From assembly GCF_000002985.6 (NCBI RefSeq), contig NC_003279.8:1240001-1304000 (forward strand): DNA of 64,000 nt. Reading direction: 5' to 3'. Of this stretch, positions 45,101-56,560 are shown one piece after another. A program made the translations under genes and the position numbers. The DNA comes from Caenorhabditis elegans (lineage: Eukaryota > Nematoda > Chromadorea > Rhabditida > Rhabditidae). Positions within the stretch are counted from its first letter, which is position 1, and every line of letters starts with the position of its first letter. Under the pieces are notes generated by a model, which did no database searches, had not been told where the DNA came from, and worked only from the letters and a program-made list of their open reading frames with translations.

Positions 45101-47834
45101 GTCATTTCTCTTCCACTGCTGGTCTTGAGATTTATGACGTCACCAGAAATCAATTTTTTCCAGACTATCCAAATACCCCAAGTTGAGCGTCGCCGCAGTG
45201 CTTTCGAAGGTTCCCGAAGGTCTGGAAAGCTTCGCCGCCAGAGCGAGGCGACCGTCCCAACGTTTCAGCTCAGCAAGTGCTGAAACTTTATTTTTTTTAA
45301 TACCTATTTTTATAATTTTTGTTTCGATGTCCCATGTCCCTCCTCCGCCCACCTTCTGTGCTTATTTTGATCTCCCCAACCCCATATTTGTGTCTCACAA
45401 AATCAGTATGAAACAATCAATGAAGCGTCTCTTTTTTCCGGGGTTTTTCTTGGGTTTTTGGGTACCGGGGTACTGTAGGTACTGCAGCTACAAAACATTT
45501 TTTGTAGGGACCCCAGAAAATTTGTGGAGGCCGTGCTCCACTACGACCGTAACCGGGGATACTTGGCCGTACACGTTATGGTGATCAGATCGGAAAAGGA
45601 GAAGGGACGGAGACCCGAGTTTGAGGAGTTTGTGCATTTGGAGGTATGTGGACGGGGTACTGTAGGGGTACTGTAGGGGTACTGTAGGGGTACTTCACGG
45701 GTACTGTAGGGATACTGTAGGGACACAGATTAGGGTACTGTAGGGGCACTATAGGGATACTGTAGGAGTACTGTAGGGACACAAGTTAGGATCCTGTACG
45801 GGTACTGCAGGGGTACTGTAGGGGTACTGTAGGGGTACTGTAGGGGCACTATGAGGATACTGTAGGGGTTACTGTAGGGGTACTCTAGGGGTACTGTAAG
45901 GACACTATAGGGGTACTGTAGGGAGACTATAGGGACACAGATTAGGGTGTTGTAGGGGCACTAAAGGGATACTGTAGGAGTACTGTAGGGACACAAGTTA
46001 GGATCCTGTACGGGTACTGCAGGGGTACTGCAGGGGTACTGTAGGGGTACTGTAGGGATATTATAGGGGGTACTGTAGAGACACTGTAAGAATACTGTAG
46101 AGGTACTGTAGGAACCCTATACGGCTACTGTAGGGACACAAATTAGGATACTGTAGGGGTACTGCAAGGGTACTGTAGAGGTACTGTAGGAGTACTGTAG
46201 GGGTCCTGTAAGGACACTGTAGGGGTACTTTAGGGACACAGATTATGGGTACTCTAGGGGTACTGTAGGGGGTACTGAAGGGGTACTGTAGGGGTACTGT
46301 AGGGGTACTCTAGGGGTACTGTAAGGATACTGTAGGGGTACTGTAGGGGCGCTGTAGGATTTAATGTAGGAACACAAATTAGGGTACTGTAGGGGTACTG
46401 AAGGGGTACTGTAGGGGTACTGTAGGGATATTATAGGGGGTACTGTAGAGACACTGTAAGAATACTGTAGAGGTACTGTAGGAACCCTATACGGCTACTG
46501 TAGGGACACAAATTAGGATACTGTAGGGGTACTGCAAGGGTACTGTAGAGGTACTGTAGGAGTACTGTAGGGGTCCTGTAAGGACACTGTAGGGGTACTT
46601 TAGGGACACAGATTATGGGTACTCTAGGGGTACTGTAGGGGGTACTGAAGGGGTACTGTAGGGGTACTGTAGGGGTACTCTAGGGGTACTGTAAGGATAC
46701 TGTAGGGGTACTGTAGGGGCGCTGTAGGATTTAATGTAGGAACACAAATTAGGGTACTGTAGGGGTACTGCTAGGGTACTGTAGGGGTACTGTAGGGATA
46801 TTATAGGGGGTACTGTAGAGACACTGTAAGAATACTGTAGAGGTACTGTAGGAACCCTATACGGCTACTGTAGGGACACAAATTAGGATACTGTAGGGGT
46901 ACTGCAAGGGTACTGTAGAGGTGGGGGTGTTGTAGGGGCAGGGTGTTGTAGGGGCACTAAAGGGATACTGTAGGAGTACTGTAGGGACACAAGTTAGGAT
47001 CCTGTACGGGTACTGTAGGGGTCCTGTAAGGACACTGTAGGGGTACTCTAGGGACACAGATTATGGGTACTCTAGGGGTACTGTAGAGGGTACTGAAGGG
47101 GTACTGTAGGGGTACTGTAGGAGTACTGTAGTGTGTTGCATGAATATTGTAAGGGTTTTGCAGGGGTACTGTAGGGGTACTGTAGGGATATTGTGGGGGT
47201 ACTGTAGGGACACTATAGGGTTACTTTAGGGATACAGATTAGGGTACTGTAGGGGCACTGTAGAAGTTGTATTCTTCAAACAAAAATTATTAAACCTAAA
47301 AAGATGGAATTCCGCCGTAAATGCAGTCGATCTGCAATGCGACACAAATCACAAAAACGCCGTGCGATGCCCAACCAGGACGTGGAAAAAGTCAACGAAA
47401 TTTTCAAATTCCCGCGGATTTCCGAGCAAGCTCTCATGGATGGAATCCTTAAAATTTCGTGTATCGCTTCTTTTAAAAACGGGAATCAACGATGTTTTGA
47501 GGGCTCAATTTATGTGAAGGAGCTGTGTGGTTTGAGGAATGGAACAAAGGTTTTCAAATTTATCGAATTGGCTAATATTCGACTGTGTAAGTATTCCCGA
47601 GAATATTGATTCCTGGGATTTTAACTACACGAGAATTTTAGCCGTTTGTTTCAATTTTAGTCTAAAAAAATTAACCCAAAATCGGCTAGTTCAAAAATTC
47701 CCTGGAATTTTAACTTCCACATATTTCAACTACCCTAGATTTTTTCCTACTTCTTAATGATTTCTCAATAATTTTCAGACAGTATTGACGAGGAGGACGA
47801 GATTCCCGAATACGATTGGATTATTTCAGTTTAA
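42104..47834 (+). CDS. Rab effector: Rab-binding domain, FYVE-like zinc finger and single C2 domain
   Basis: Exons: 42104-42231, 42698-42820, 43725-43830, 43901-43992, 44144-44283, 44578-44757, 44804-44864, 44907-44976, then 45164-45283 (TGA, 339 aa). A longer form uses 45164-45276, 45508-45643, 47253-47586 and 47779-47834 (TAA), 512 aa. Residues 10-45 are a charged helix (IKELSIEEQRAIRSVLEKD) as in rabphilin and Slp Rab-binding domains. Four CxxC pairs at residues 97/100, 114/117, 122/125 and 143/146 form a two-zinc finger. Residues about 160-335 are a Ser/Pro/Arg-rich linker. The 3' exons read like a C2 domain (AVLHYDRNRGYLAVHVM, then RKCSRSAMRHKSQKRRAM, NEIFKFPRISEQAL, GILKISC). The Asp of calcium loop 1 is missing, so membrane binding would be calcium-independent. 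The start follows a TTTCAG acceptor at 42100. AATAAA lies at 47941. The front half is sure. The C2 part, its 47252 acceptor and the weak 45277 donor are less so. Confidence 0.82.
42375..42657. repeat. CRE/E-box element, reversed partial plus forward full copy
   Basis: A reversed half copy (42375-42475) is followed by a complete forward one (42476-42657). Both are in the first intron of the Rab effector gene. Confidence 0.8.
43129..43342. repeat. GAGCCGCGACGCGACACGC element, copy 4
   Basis: Located in the second intron of the Rab effector gene. Confidence 0.8.
45650..47250. repeat. 11-base minisatellite GGGGTACTGTA with 370-base higher-order unit
   Basis: More than 100 units of GGGGTACTGTA and variants. 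The landmark GGGATATTATAGGGGG stands at 46055, 46425 and 46795, exactly 370 bases apart. The first two 370-base units are nearly identical. The array fills an intron of the Rab effector gene if the C2 exons belong to it. Confidence 0.95.
47304..47834 (+). CDS. C2-domain second half; may alternatively be a separate small gene
   Basis: Exon 47304-47586 joins 47779-47834 in frame (GT at 47587, TTTTCAG at 47772-47778). From the first ATG this gives 112 residues ending DEEDEIPEYDWIISV. The frame is open upstream to 47253, just after a TAG in the minisatellite, in the phase that the exon ending at 45643 needs. That and the C2-like strand pattern favour its being the 3' end of the Rab effector. If the 47252 acceptor is not used, it would be a short gene starting at 47304, with no family I can name. 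Confidence 0.5.
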
Positions 47835-47940
47835 TTTTGCATTTTTTTTTCAAATATTCTAAACTACTTTAGGTTTTTGAAGAACAATTTTAATCATATC
47901 CGGTGACTTATTATTAAAAAAATTTGAATTCGAACGACGT

Positions 47941-47946
47941 AATAAA
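47941..47946 (+). terminator. Poly(A) signal AATAAA after the Rab effector / C2 exon
   Basis: A canonical AATAAA lies 107 bases after the TAA at 47832-47834, followed by T-rich sequence. It supports a transcript end here. Confidence 0.5.
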
Positions 47947-47949
47947 CAA

Positions 47950-49150
47950 TTTTTTCAAATTGATGACATCACAAGGCTCCTAGACCATGGATGACGTCAT
48001 TGTTCTTCCATTCTTAGTCAGAAAAGATTTCTATAATCCTATGAAAAAAATTTCAAAACGGTTGTGAACTTTTCTATGCCAAAAATGATTTCACTACTTT
48101 ACAGCTCAGGCAATTTTTCTTCAACTGGTGGCCGCAAATATTTCTAGGCCACACATGACATCACTTGCGGCCAAGTTGCAAAAAAGTGTCCTTCCTGAAA
48201 AAATAGCAAATGTTTTGTTCTTTCAGATAGATGTACCAACGTCTTTGTAACTATAAAATACTATTCAGATTTCTAAGCCGCTTCCTCTGAGGAAGCGGCA
48301 TCTGTCTAATCATATGGAGTCATTCTTTTTTATTCAGAAAATAAGCAAAAGCTATGTTTTTCAAAAATTCAAAAGTATGGTGAAATCACATGGAGCGATT
48401 CTTTTTTATTTCATAAAGCTGTTCAGTTCCCTGTAACTCTGTTACTATCTACTGTAACACTCACTTCGCTATTTATTTCAAAAAACCCAAAAAAAAAACA
48501 CGTTTTTTTAATGGTATCATCAAAACGTTTGGAAGTTATTTTAGGTTGGTTATTTTCAAGTAGCAAAAAAAGTCCTACCTGAAAAGTAGCAATTTCTTCG
48601 TTTTTTCAAGTCAGCGTACCACTGCCTTTGTAACTACACTATTTATTTCAAAAATCCCAAAAAAAAAATTTTTTCTACTGTCATTAAAAAATTATAGGCC
48701 ATTGATGACGTCACATATCTTCCATACTCTCCCGCGCTTGATCCTAGTTCATAGATTAAGTCAAAATTGAGGTTTCTAGGCCATATGTAATCCAAAGTAC
48801 TAACCCCTCCAAAAGTAACCAAAATCAAGTGGACACTAACCCTTCACCTTCCCACCCGACAAGAGACAATGACTCTGCTAAGAGACGCAGGTGTGCACAG
48901 TGAGAGAGGGAGAGAGACGCAGAGTGGGAAAGACAAGTCTCCCGAAAAAGGAGCATTTGTATATGTATTTTATTATTTATTAACATATTCGGTTCTCTCC
49001 TGCCCCTACACCAATTTCCATATTTGTTTGTTCAGCCTTCTTTTTTTTTGGAGAAGTCACTCTTTCAGTACTATTTTTTGTCAGAAAGAAATTCCAGATA
49101 TTTTTTGAATTTTCTTTCAAAATTTGGTTTTCTAGGCCATATATCCATAC
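47950..49150. other. Gene-free stretch with TAGGCCA words and promoter-like motifs
   Basis: TTCTAGGCCAC words occur near 48145 and 48700. Two similar blocks (48300-48480 and 48480-48660) share AAAAACCCAAAAAAAAAACA-like text. GAGACGCAG stands at 48882 and 48914. No exon was recognised. Confidence 0.35.
48277..48299. repeat. Perfect short hairpin GCCGCTTCC-N5-GGAAGCGGC
   Basis: A 9-bp perfect GC-rich stem with a 5-base loop in AT-rich DNA, 450 bases after the last recognised exon. Confidence 0.7.
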
Positions 49151-49154
49151 ATAC

Positions 49155-49310
49155 ACGTGGTGATCTACGTAGATATACAAAAAATGCGGCAGAGTTCTCA
49201 ACTGATTTCGCATGGCTGAGAATGTGCTGACGTCACATTTTTTGGGCAAAAAATCCCCGCATTTTTTGTAGATCAAACCGTTATGAGACAGCCTGGCACC
49301 ACGTATTTTC
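49155..49310 (+). repeat. CRE/E-box element copy
   Basis: Forward copy with a shortened left arm, ending GGCACCACGT. Confidence 0.82.
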
Positions 49311-50179
49311 TAGGCCATAATTTTTTTAGGCCAAGAAAAAAGTTTTGACCTGTACACAAATGCTTCTAACCCTCTAAAACTAGTTTTTTTTAAAATTAAT
49401 TTCTATATTCTATGGAATACAAAAAAACATTTGCTGACATTTTCCCCTCAATTCTGAATCATGAAATAAAAAATTGAAACAAAAATGAATCACCTATTAT
49501 TAATTTTTCTGAAAAAATAAATATTATTCATAGGATTTTTTAAAAATAAAACAGACACTTGTAATGTTTTTTTGCAACTTTTTGAATTTATTAGTTACTG
49601 AAAGACATGGTGCATCGGGCAAAATAGTTTATTTAATATTGGCAGTTTTTTCTCGAATATTTTTGGGGTTTTAAAAAATTTGTCAACTGACAACATTTTT
49701 TTTTTCTATAAACAAAAGCTGCTAAACTTGACCAAAAACCTGGTGCATCGACTTCGCTTGAATTTGTAAGTTTTTGCAAAAAAAAAACTAAACTTCCGGT
49801 TGTTTCCTCCATTTTTCCATTTATTGAAATAGCTTTCTTCTCTAGTTGAGCCAAGTGGTCCTTGTTGCCCCTAGCTACCAATTGTGTGCTCACTAAGGAA
49901 AATGCCATGTTCACTATTTTGCGTTTATTGTCAGAACTTTGTCAGAAAATTTTAATTTTGCGCTATATTTTTTAAAAATAGAAATTCGAATTTTGCTCCA
50001 ACAGTCTTGAAAAATTAAATTTTTAATTTTTAATTTCGTACCAGAAATTTTGAAAAATGTTACTCTGAATTGCATTTTTTGCGCCAAAATTTCTGGAAAA
50101 TTGAATTTTTTAATTTCTTTGCGCTAAATTTTTTGAATCTTTTAAATTTATTCGCGCCAAATTTTTTTTGATTCATCAA

Positions 50180-50346
50180 TCAGGCTGTCCCGTTTCGGTT
50201 TGATCTACAAAAAATGCGGGAGAAGAGACGCATACTTCTCAACTGATTTCGCATGGTTAAGAACGTGCCGACGTCACATATTTTGGGCAAAAAATTCTCG
50301 CATTTTTTGTACATCAAACCGTAATTCGGCCGCCTGACACGACGTG
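50180..50346 (+). repeat. CRE/E-box element copy
   Basis: Forward copy. The central site is mutated to CCGACGTCA. Confidence 0.82.
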
Positions 50347-50349
50347 ATG

Positions 50350-51960
50350 TTTTTATTTCATCTTATTGTTATTTTTCCACTTAACATTTATTTAATATTT
50401 GCAACTAGCATTATATTCAGCCAGTTTTTCTAATTTTGCACCTGCACCTTTAAATTTTATTTCTACCCCTGTGTCTCTCCTTTGCTAACTCCCTCTCTCC
50501 CCAACGATTCTCGCAACTTAACTTGGCCTATGTCAATAAAAATACCATCCGTCTCCTCTTTCCATTTCTCAAAGAGCACATAGAATTCTGTGTGCTCTTT
50601 TTTATTTTTATACCTGTGTCTCTTGCTGACAGTTTCTAGAAATAGCTTCGCAGCTGAGATATGAGGAATTTTTTTTACTTTTTGGATTTTTTGGCCTAAA
50701 TTGACAGCACTTTTTGCTCATTTTTAAAATAGTATATGTTCGAAAATTGTTCGAAAAATTTAAATTTCACTTTTTCTTGAACAAAATATGGCGCGAAATT
50801 GAACTTTTCAAGAATTTCGCACTAAATTTAAATTTTTTTAAACACTGGCGCAAGACTCAAATTTGAGTTTTCCATAATTCTGGAGCGGAGTTGAATTTCC
50901 AATTTTTCAATTATTTTAGCGCTAATTTGAAATTCGAATTTTTTAAAGAATTTAGTACAAACTCGAAATTTGAATTTTTAACTCAAATTCGGTGCGAGTT
51001 TTGAAATTTTTAAAAGAAATTTCGGCATTAATTGAAATTTGAATTTTTTAAAAATTTTGACGCTAAATTGGAATTTGAATTTTCCATAATTTTGACACGC
51101 AATTGAAATTTGTATTTTTCAAAAAATTTGGCGCTAATTTAAAATTTGAATTTTCCATAATTTCGGCGCTAAATTGAAATATATCTTTTTTAAAGAATTT
51201 GCAACAAACTCAAAATTTGAATTTTTTAGAAAATGTTGAAAAAATTATTTTGAATTTATTTTTCTCAAAATTTCATAGATTTTCTGAACCATAGGTCACA
51301 CAGGTTTTCAAATTTTTTTTATTCCAGTTCCCCCTTTGCACTGTGACTCACGTTTTACAATGTAAACATTCCATTGAAACTGTTTCATTTTTTACGGCTC
51401 CCCCCACCTCAAATTTTGTCAGGTTTTATTGAATTTTAATTACTTTTGGAGTAGAACTACTAGGTTTTGGCTCTTTCGTTTATAAATAATTTATTAAAAA
51501 TGTTCCAAATTTTTTTGTTATTTTTTTTTTGCGCTCTGGAAGTGCCCAAAGTTTAGTAAAATTGAAAAAAAAAAGTAGTTTACACTTCAAAAAATTATAC
51601 TAAAAGTTTCAAAATATGCGATGAGCCTCCAGGACTACAAAAAATTGGTGGAAGAACTTTTTATTTTTCTAGGCCATCCCTCAACTCCACTTCATTTTTC
51701 TCCCTTAATTGCATTCCAACTCCTCCTCCTGCTTGTAAAATGACCTTCCTTGGTTCTTCCATCTCCCTGTCAGTTGTCCTTCTTCTTTTTCCAAAAGTCA
51801 TTCATTTGTCTTCTAATAAGACAATTCCCCTCCAATTCCATCACTTTTCGCCTCATTTTCTATACGGATGTGTGAGGGAAATTGCAGAAATTTATATCTG
51901 GAAACGCGCGCGCGGCGGAGAATTGAATTAATTTATGGTCAGGTAATTTGTTAATTCGGA
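50350..51960. other. Gene-free AT-rich stretch
   Basis: From 50750 to 51230 a phrase like GGCGCTAAATTGAAATTTGAATTTTTC recurs about ten times in degenerate form. CACACAGAATTCTGTGTGCTC-like inverted words lie at 50575-50600. No exon was recognised. Confidence 0.35.
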
Positions 51961-51974
51961 GAATCCAAAAAAGC

Positions 51975-52146
51975 TTAGACTTGGGCTTAGGCTTAAGCTT
52001 AGTTTTTTGCTTACGTTTAGGCTTAGACTTAGTCTTAGATTTTAGTATAGGCGTAGGCTTAGGCTTAGGCTTAGGCTTAGGCTTAGGCTTGGCGTCAGTT
52101 AGACTTAGGCTTAGGCTTCGGCTGAGGCTGAGACTTAGGCTTAGGC
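51975..52146 (+). repeat. Interstitial telomere-like tract, (TTAGGC)n
   Basis: About six perfect tandem TTAGGC units at 52055-52090 are flanked on both sides by degenerate units (TTAGAC, TTAGTC, TTCGGC, TGAGGC). TTAGGC is the nematode telomere repeat. Confidence 0.9.
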
Positions 52147-52395
52147 ATTATTACTTTTGTAAATTCTGAGAATCCAAAAAAACCGAAAAAAACCACTAAA
52201 TTTTTAATTTAAAAAAAAAATCCATTAGAAAACAATAAAATATATTTTGTTTTTTAATTTTGTAACAAAAAACAAAAATATTAAAATTTCGCAAGAAAAA
52301 TCAAACAAACAATCAAACCCTTTGTTGTTTTTTGTTGTTTTTTTTTAATCCAAAAAAAACCAAAACATATATAAGAAAGCTAAAAAAAAGTTTAG

Positions 52396-52577
52396 TGAAG
52401 CTTTTCTCATTTCGGTTTGATCTACGTTGATCTACAAAAAAATGCGGGAGAAGAGACGCAGAGTTTTCAACTGATTTCTCATGGTTAAGAACGTGCTGAC
52501 GTCACATTTTTTGGGCAAAAAATTCCCGCATTTTTTTTCAGATCAAACCGTGATGAGACAGCCTGACGCCACGTGAA
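52396..52577 (+). repeat. CRE/E-box element copy
   Basis: Forward copy with an intact GTGCTGACGTCAC and the end GACGCCACGTG. Confidence 0.82.
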
Positions 52578-53454
52578 GCTTCAGTTTTCTGTAAATTTTG
52601 AAATTTTTTTTGCGACTACGATATAACTCCTACTTCTTTTGAAATTAATTAAATTGTACCAAAAAAGTTCTTCAGTACTTTATTCTCTTGCATTCACTGC
52701 ATCCGAATCCAGTCACTCTCTCCTGCAATTTTTCTTCTTCTATTGACAAATTGCTGGTCATTGATCCCCATCTATGTAGTTGTTGCAGAAAATAGACTGT
52801 ACCTCTTGATTTTTTGAACCTCCATTAGTTTCAGCTAGTTTTTTTTTTGTATTTTTCCAAATTGGAATAGTCTAGAAACCTTACCATTTTTCTGAAATTT
52901 TTTTAGCATCAAAATATTTTTTGTGGTTGATATTGAGCATTTTCAGGTAGGAACTCTACGGATAAATATTATTTTTTAAGTTTTTTTGTTGTAAATTTAT
53001 TGAACAGATTTTTTGAATCTCAAAATAGTTTTTTTTTAATTTTTCGAAGTTTAAGCTTAACCTTCTTTAAAACAAAAAATAATAAATGCAAAATAACAAA
53101 AAAAAACCAAGTAGTGAGAGGAGCCTATTTAACTTGTTTGAATAATGTTTTCAGACTTTTATCATAAAGATCATATACATTTACAGTAAAATTTTTTAAA
53201 GGCTACGCCCATTTCTTGGTTCGAATTCTTTCAACTTTTGTAATTTCGGTGTCTTTTCTTCTTCTAGATAATTCAGAATACGCCAATATATTTCTGGAGC
53301 CAAGAAATGGGCGTGGCCTGAAATTGGCTCTGTAGAAAAAATATTGTTAACCAGAATAAATCATTTAATTATAGCAAATTCATTTTCATTCAGTAAAATC
53401 ATTCAGAACAACAATCAGAATTTCTCTCGATCATTTTAAGAAAATTCCGAATTA

Positions 53455-54115
53455 TTGTGAAACTTTCGGGAATTCGAATTTCTGGGAAAATTTTTGGCGG
53501 GATTTCAAATTTCAGAAAAGACCCTTACAGTACTACCAAATCCCCCTATTAACTTCAAGTCAATATTTCATTAAAAAAGTCAAAAAGTCAATTTTTCTAC
53601 AACTACAGTAACCCTACCATATACCAACAGTACCACTACAGTACCTTGACATATCTTTCACCCACTCTCAACCCAATACCTCTTTAAAAGCTTTAAACTC
53701 AAAATTTCCCAAACTACAGTAACTCTACCAAATACCTAAAGTACCCCTACAGTACTACTACAGTACCCTGACCGTATCGCCCACTAACTCCAAACCAATA
53801 CCCCTTCAAAAAACAGAAAGTCAATTTTTCCAAAACTACAGTACCCCTACAGTACTCCTACAGTACCCCGACCATATCCCCCACCAACTTTGAACCAATA
53901 TCCCTTAAAAAGACAGAAAGTCAATTTTTCCAAAACTACAGTAACCCTACCGTATACCTACAGTACCCCTACAGTACTACTACAGTACCCTGACTATATG
54001 GCCCCACCAACTTCAACCCAAAAAGACAGAAACCTATTTTTTCTCTAAAGCACTAACTACAAACTACAATTGTAACATCCCCATGTATTTTTTTTATATA
54101 AGTAATGATGATTGT
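53455..54115 (-). repeat. CTACAGTA element, reversed long copy
   Basis: Four to five blocks each hold ACTACAGTA, CTACAGTACCCCTACAGTAC and GACCATATCCCCCACCAACT. The end, ACTACAATTGTAACATCCCC, mirrors the start of 1366-2150. Confidence 0.8.
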
Positions 54116-56090
54116 TTGGCTCCGCCCATTTCTTGACTTGTTCTACATTTATTGATTTTTTCAAATTTTTGGATTTTTTTTTGAACATTGTTTTTCGGTC
54201 TACTGACTTTTGAACTTGAAAACTTGCTGGAAAAAAATCTGTGTGTCTGTTTGTCGTATTTCTAGCTGTCGGTAATAGAGAAGAAGAGAATATATATATC
54301 GGAAATACAAACCAGTTCTTTTTTCCTTTTCCTCTATTCATTTTTTTGGTCATAATACACTCACTGCCTCATCTTCTTCTTTTTCCTCATCATCTTGATT
54401 TTTCTACACTTTGAAGTGAGAAAAATGGTTTAAACTTTGCGTTTTTGTTGAAATTTTGATAAATTCTAGCTGACCAGAAGTTGAAAATTTAGAATTTTGC
54501 ACCATAAGTTTTAATCTTTTTATTAGAAAAATTCAAATTTTGATTTGTCAGTCAAGTTTTTTTTTTGAAAATTTCGAACTTTAATTTTGTAAGTTTTGAA
54601 AAAAATTTTTAAAAAATTGAATTTGCCATCAAATTTTTTGAAAATGTTTTTTTTTTCAAAAATTATAGAATTTTTAAACAATAAACTCCAGAACACTATG
54701 CCATCATTTTTTTCCCAAAAATTTTCAAAAAAAAAACCAAAAAGCCTAACAAAAAAGGAAATGTTCATCCGTTCTCGGGAACTGGTAGGTAAGTGCTTTT
54801 ACTCTCTTTTTCCCGTCACTTTTCATCTATTTCTCGTTCATTTCCCATTTTGCTTTACTACCACAAAGTACACATCTCTTGATTTTAGTTCGAAATAAGT
54901 CGTACACGTAGGTACATGAGTGCCTGCCTTGGCTCCTACTGTCACCGTTTTTTCTAAAATTTTCATTGAACAAATTAATAAGAAATGGTTTTTTTTTTTT
55001 GGTTTTTTTTAAAGAAAAATTTCAAATTTGCAATTTTCAAAATCTACCTAGATATTTGAAAAATCCGGCGAGTTTCCGGCAAAAAATATTTTTTTCCATA
55101 TTTTTTGCGCTTTCAGATTTTTGATAAAAACTCTGAAAAAAATGTCATCAATAGATTAAACAAATTTTGAAAAAATTGAAGATATTTTTTATTACGCCAG
55201 AAAAAATTTTAAGAACATTTTTTATTCATGGGGTTATTTATTTGATGACAAAAAATGTCGAAAAATGTCAAAAAAAATGCATTCGTTTTTTTTACATTTT
55301 TTTACACACACGAATAGAGGAAAAAAAGAAATAGATAAATTTTTTTCTGAAAGTTTACAACTTTACAGCTAAATTTGAATTTATATTAGAATATACTTAT
55401 TTTTCGAAAAACCTAACGATTTCCGAATAATTGGAACAATCTGCAAAACCGGAAAATATGTGAAAATAATTTTTGGCGGATTTCTAATTTTCCCAGTAAT
55501 TTCCAAAATTAGCCGGCAGTAATTTTTTTTCACAATATCCCTTTATGTCTCCAGTACACCCATTTCCCTCAAAACTTTTCTCCGTCTCGTTTTCTCTGCA
55601 CTCTCTCACTTTTCCCCACTATATATTCATTTTCTTGACCTCATTCAGCGGACCGTAACTAAGTAATCTTGTGTGTGTGTGGTAGCTGTATCCTAACTTT
55701 CCTCTTTTTCTCTGCGTCTCACACTCTCTCGAAATTTGCCGAATTTCGCCGGTTTTTTTTTCTGAAATTGGCAGGGAAAGTTCATTGAAACCAGCTTATT
55801 TTATTTGGATTTTTTTTCCCTTTTTTAAAAACTTTTTTTTTTCATTTTGAAAAACCTATTTTTGTAGAATTTTTTTTTGTTTGAAATTTTTCTTTCAGTA
55901 GCGAAATTATTAATCATTTTTACTAAGTAAAAATTGAATTTGAACCAAAATTCGTTGATGGCCTAGTATTCCCTCACGTGGCCTAGATTTCGATGTTTTT
56001 TTTTCAATTTACTCACGATCAGCTACGACACTTTGATATTCCGTTAAAGTACTATTTTTCTATTTTTCTCGAAACATCATTTTCCAGCTA
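54116..56090. other. Gene-free AT-rich stretch
   Basis: T-rich and A-rich runs, a GT repeat (55672-55681) and a TCTGCGTCTC motif (55711-55720) in a pyrimidine-rich, promoter-like block (55550-55740). No exon joins anything recognisable. Confidence 0.35.
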
Positions 56091-56109
56091 TGGTGGTCGT
56101 GATCTGAAA

Positions 56110-56560
56110 GTTTCATGGCGGCCTAGAAACTTCATGGTGGCCTAGAAATTTCATAGTGGTCTAAAAATTTCATAGTGACCTATAAATTTCATGGTGGCCT
56201 AGAAACTTCATGGTGGCCTAGAAGTTTCATGGTGGCCTAGAAATTTCATAGTGGTCTAGAAATTTCATAGTGGTCTATAAATTTCATGGTGGCCTAGAAA
56301 CTTCATGGTGGCCTAGAAATTTCATGGTGGCCTAGAAATTTTATGGTGGCCAAGAAAATTGATAAAGGCCTACGAAACTCGCGATGACTCCAATTTTTGG
56401 CCTTGAATTTCCCAACGTGGCCTAGAATTTTTTCATTTGTTAGGATGTTCAGGGGGCCTAGAAAATGCATGATGACCTAAGACAATTTTTCAAGGACTAG
56501 AAACTTAATGGTGGCCTAGAAATTTCATGATGGCCTAGAAAACACACTCATGGCCTAGAA
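56110..56560. repeat. 19-base minisatellite GGCCTAGAAATTTCATGGT
   Basis: About thirteen tidy units between 56110 and 56345, and looser ones to 56560. It shares the GGCCTAGAAAT core with 38467-39270 (which reads it on the other strand) and 57520-58160. Confidence 0.9.

Noticed and set aside
45541..47057. Minus-strand frames rich in SLQYPYSTPTVP
   Set aside because: Translation of the 11-base minisatellite, with no supporting structure.
51740..52169. Frames of 63-73 codons, including LGLGLGLGL
   Set aside because: The second is the TTAGGC tract read as protein. The first has no acceptor, donor or domain.
53210..53235. GGTTCGAATTC resembling a tRNA B box
   Set aside because: No A box at the proper distance and no acceptor or anticodon stems. 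No tRNA could be supported anywhere in the window.
54750..54800. ATG followed by MFIRSRELV and a GTAGGTAAGT donor
   Set aside because: The donor is good, but the upstream frame is Lys/Asn low complexity and no partner exon was found.
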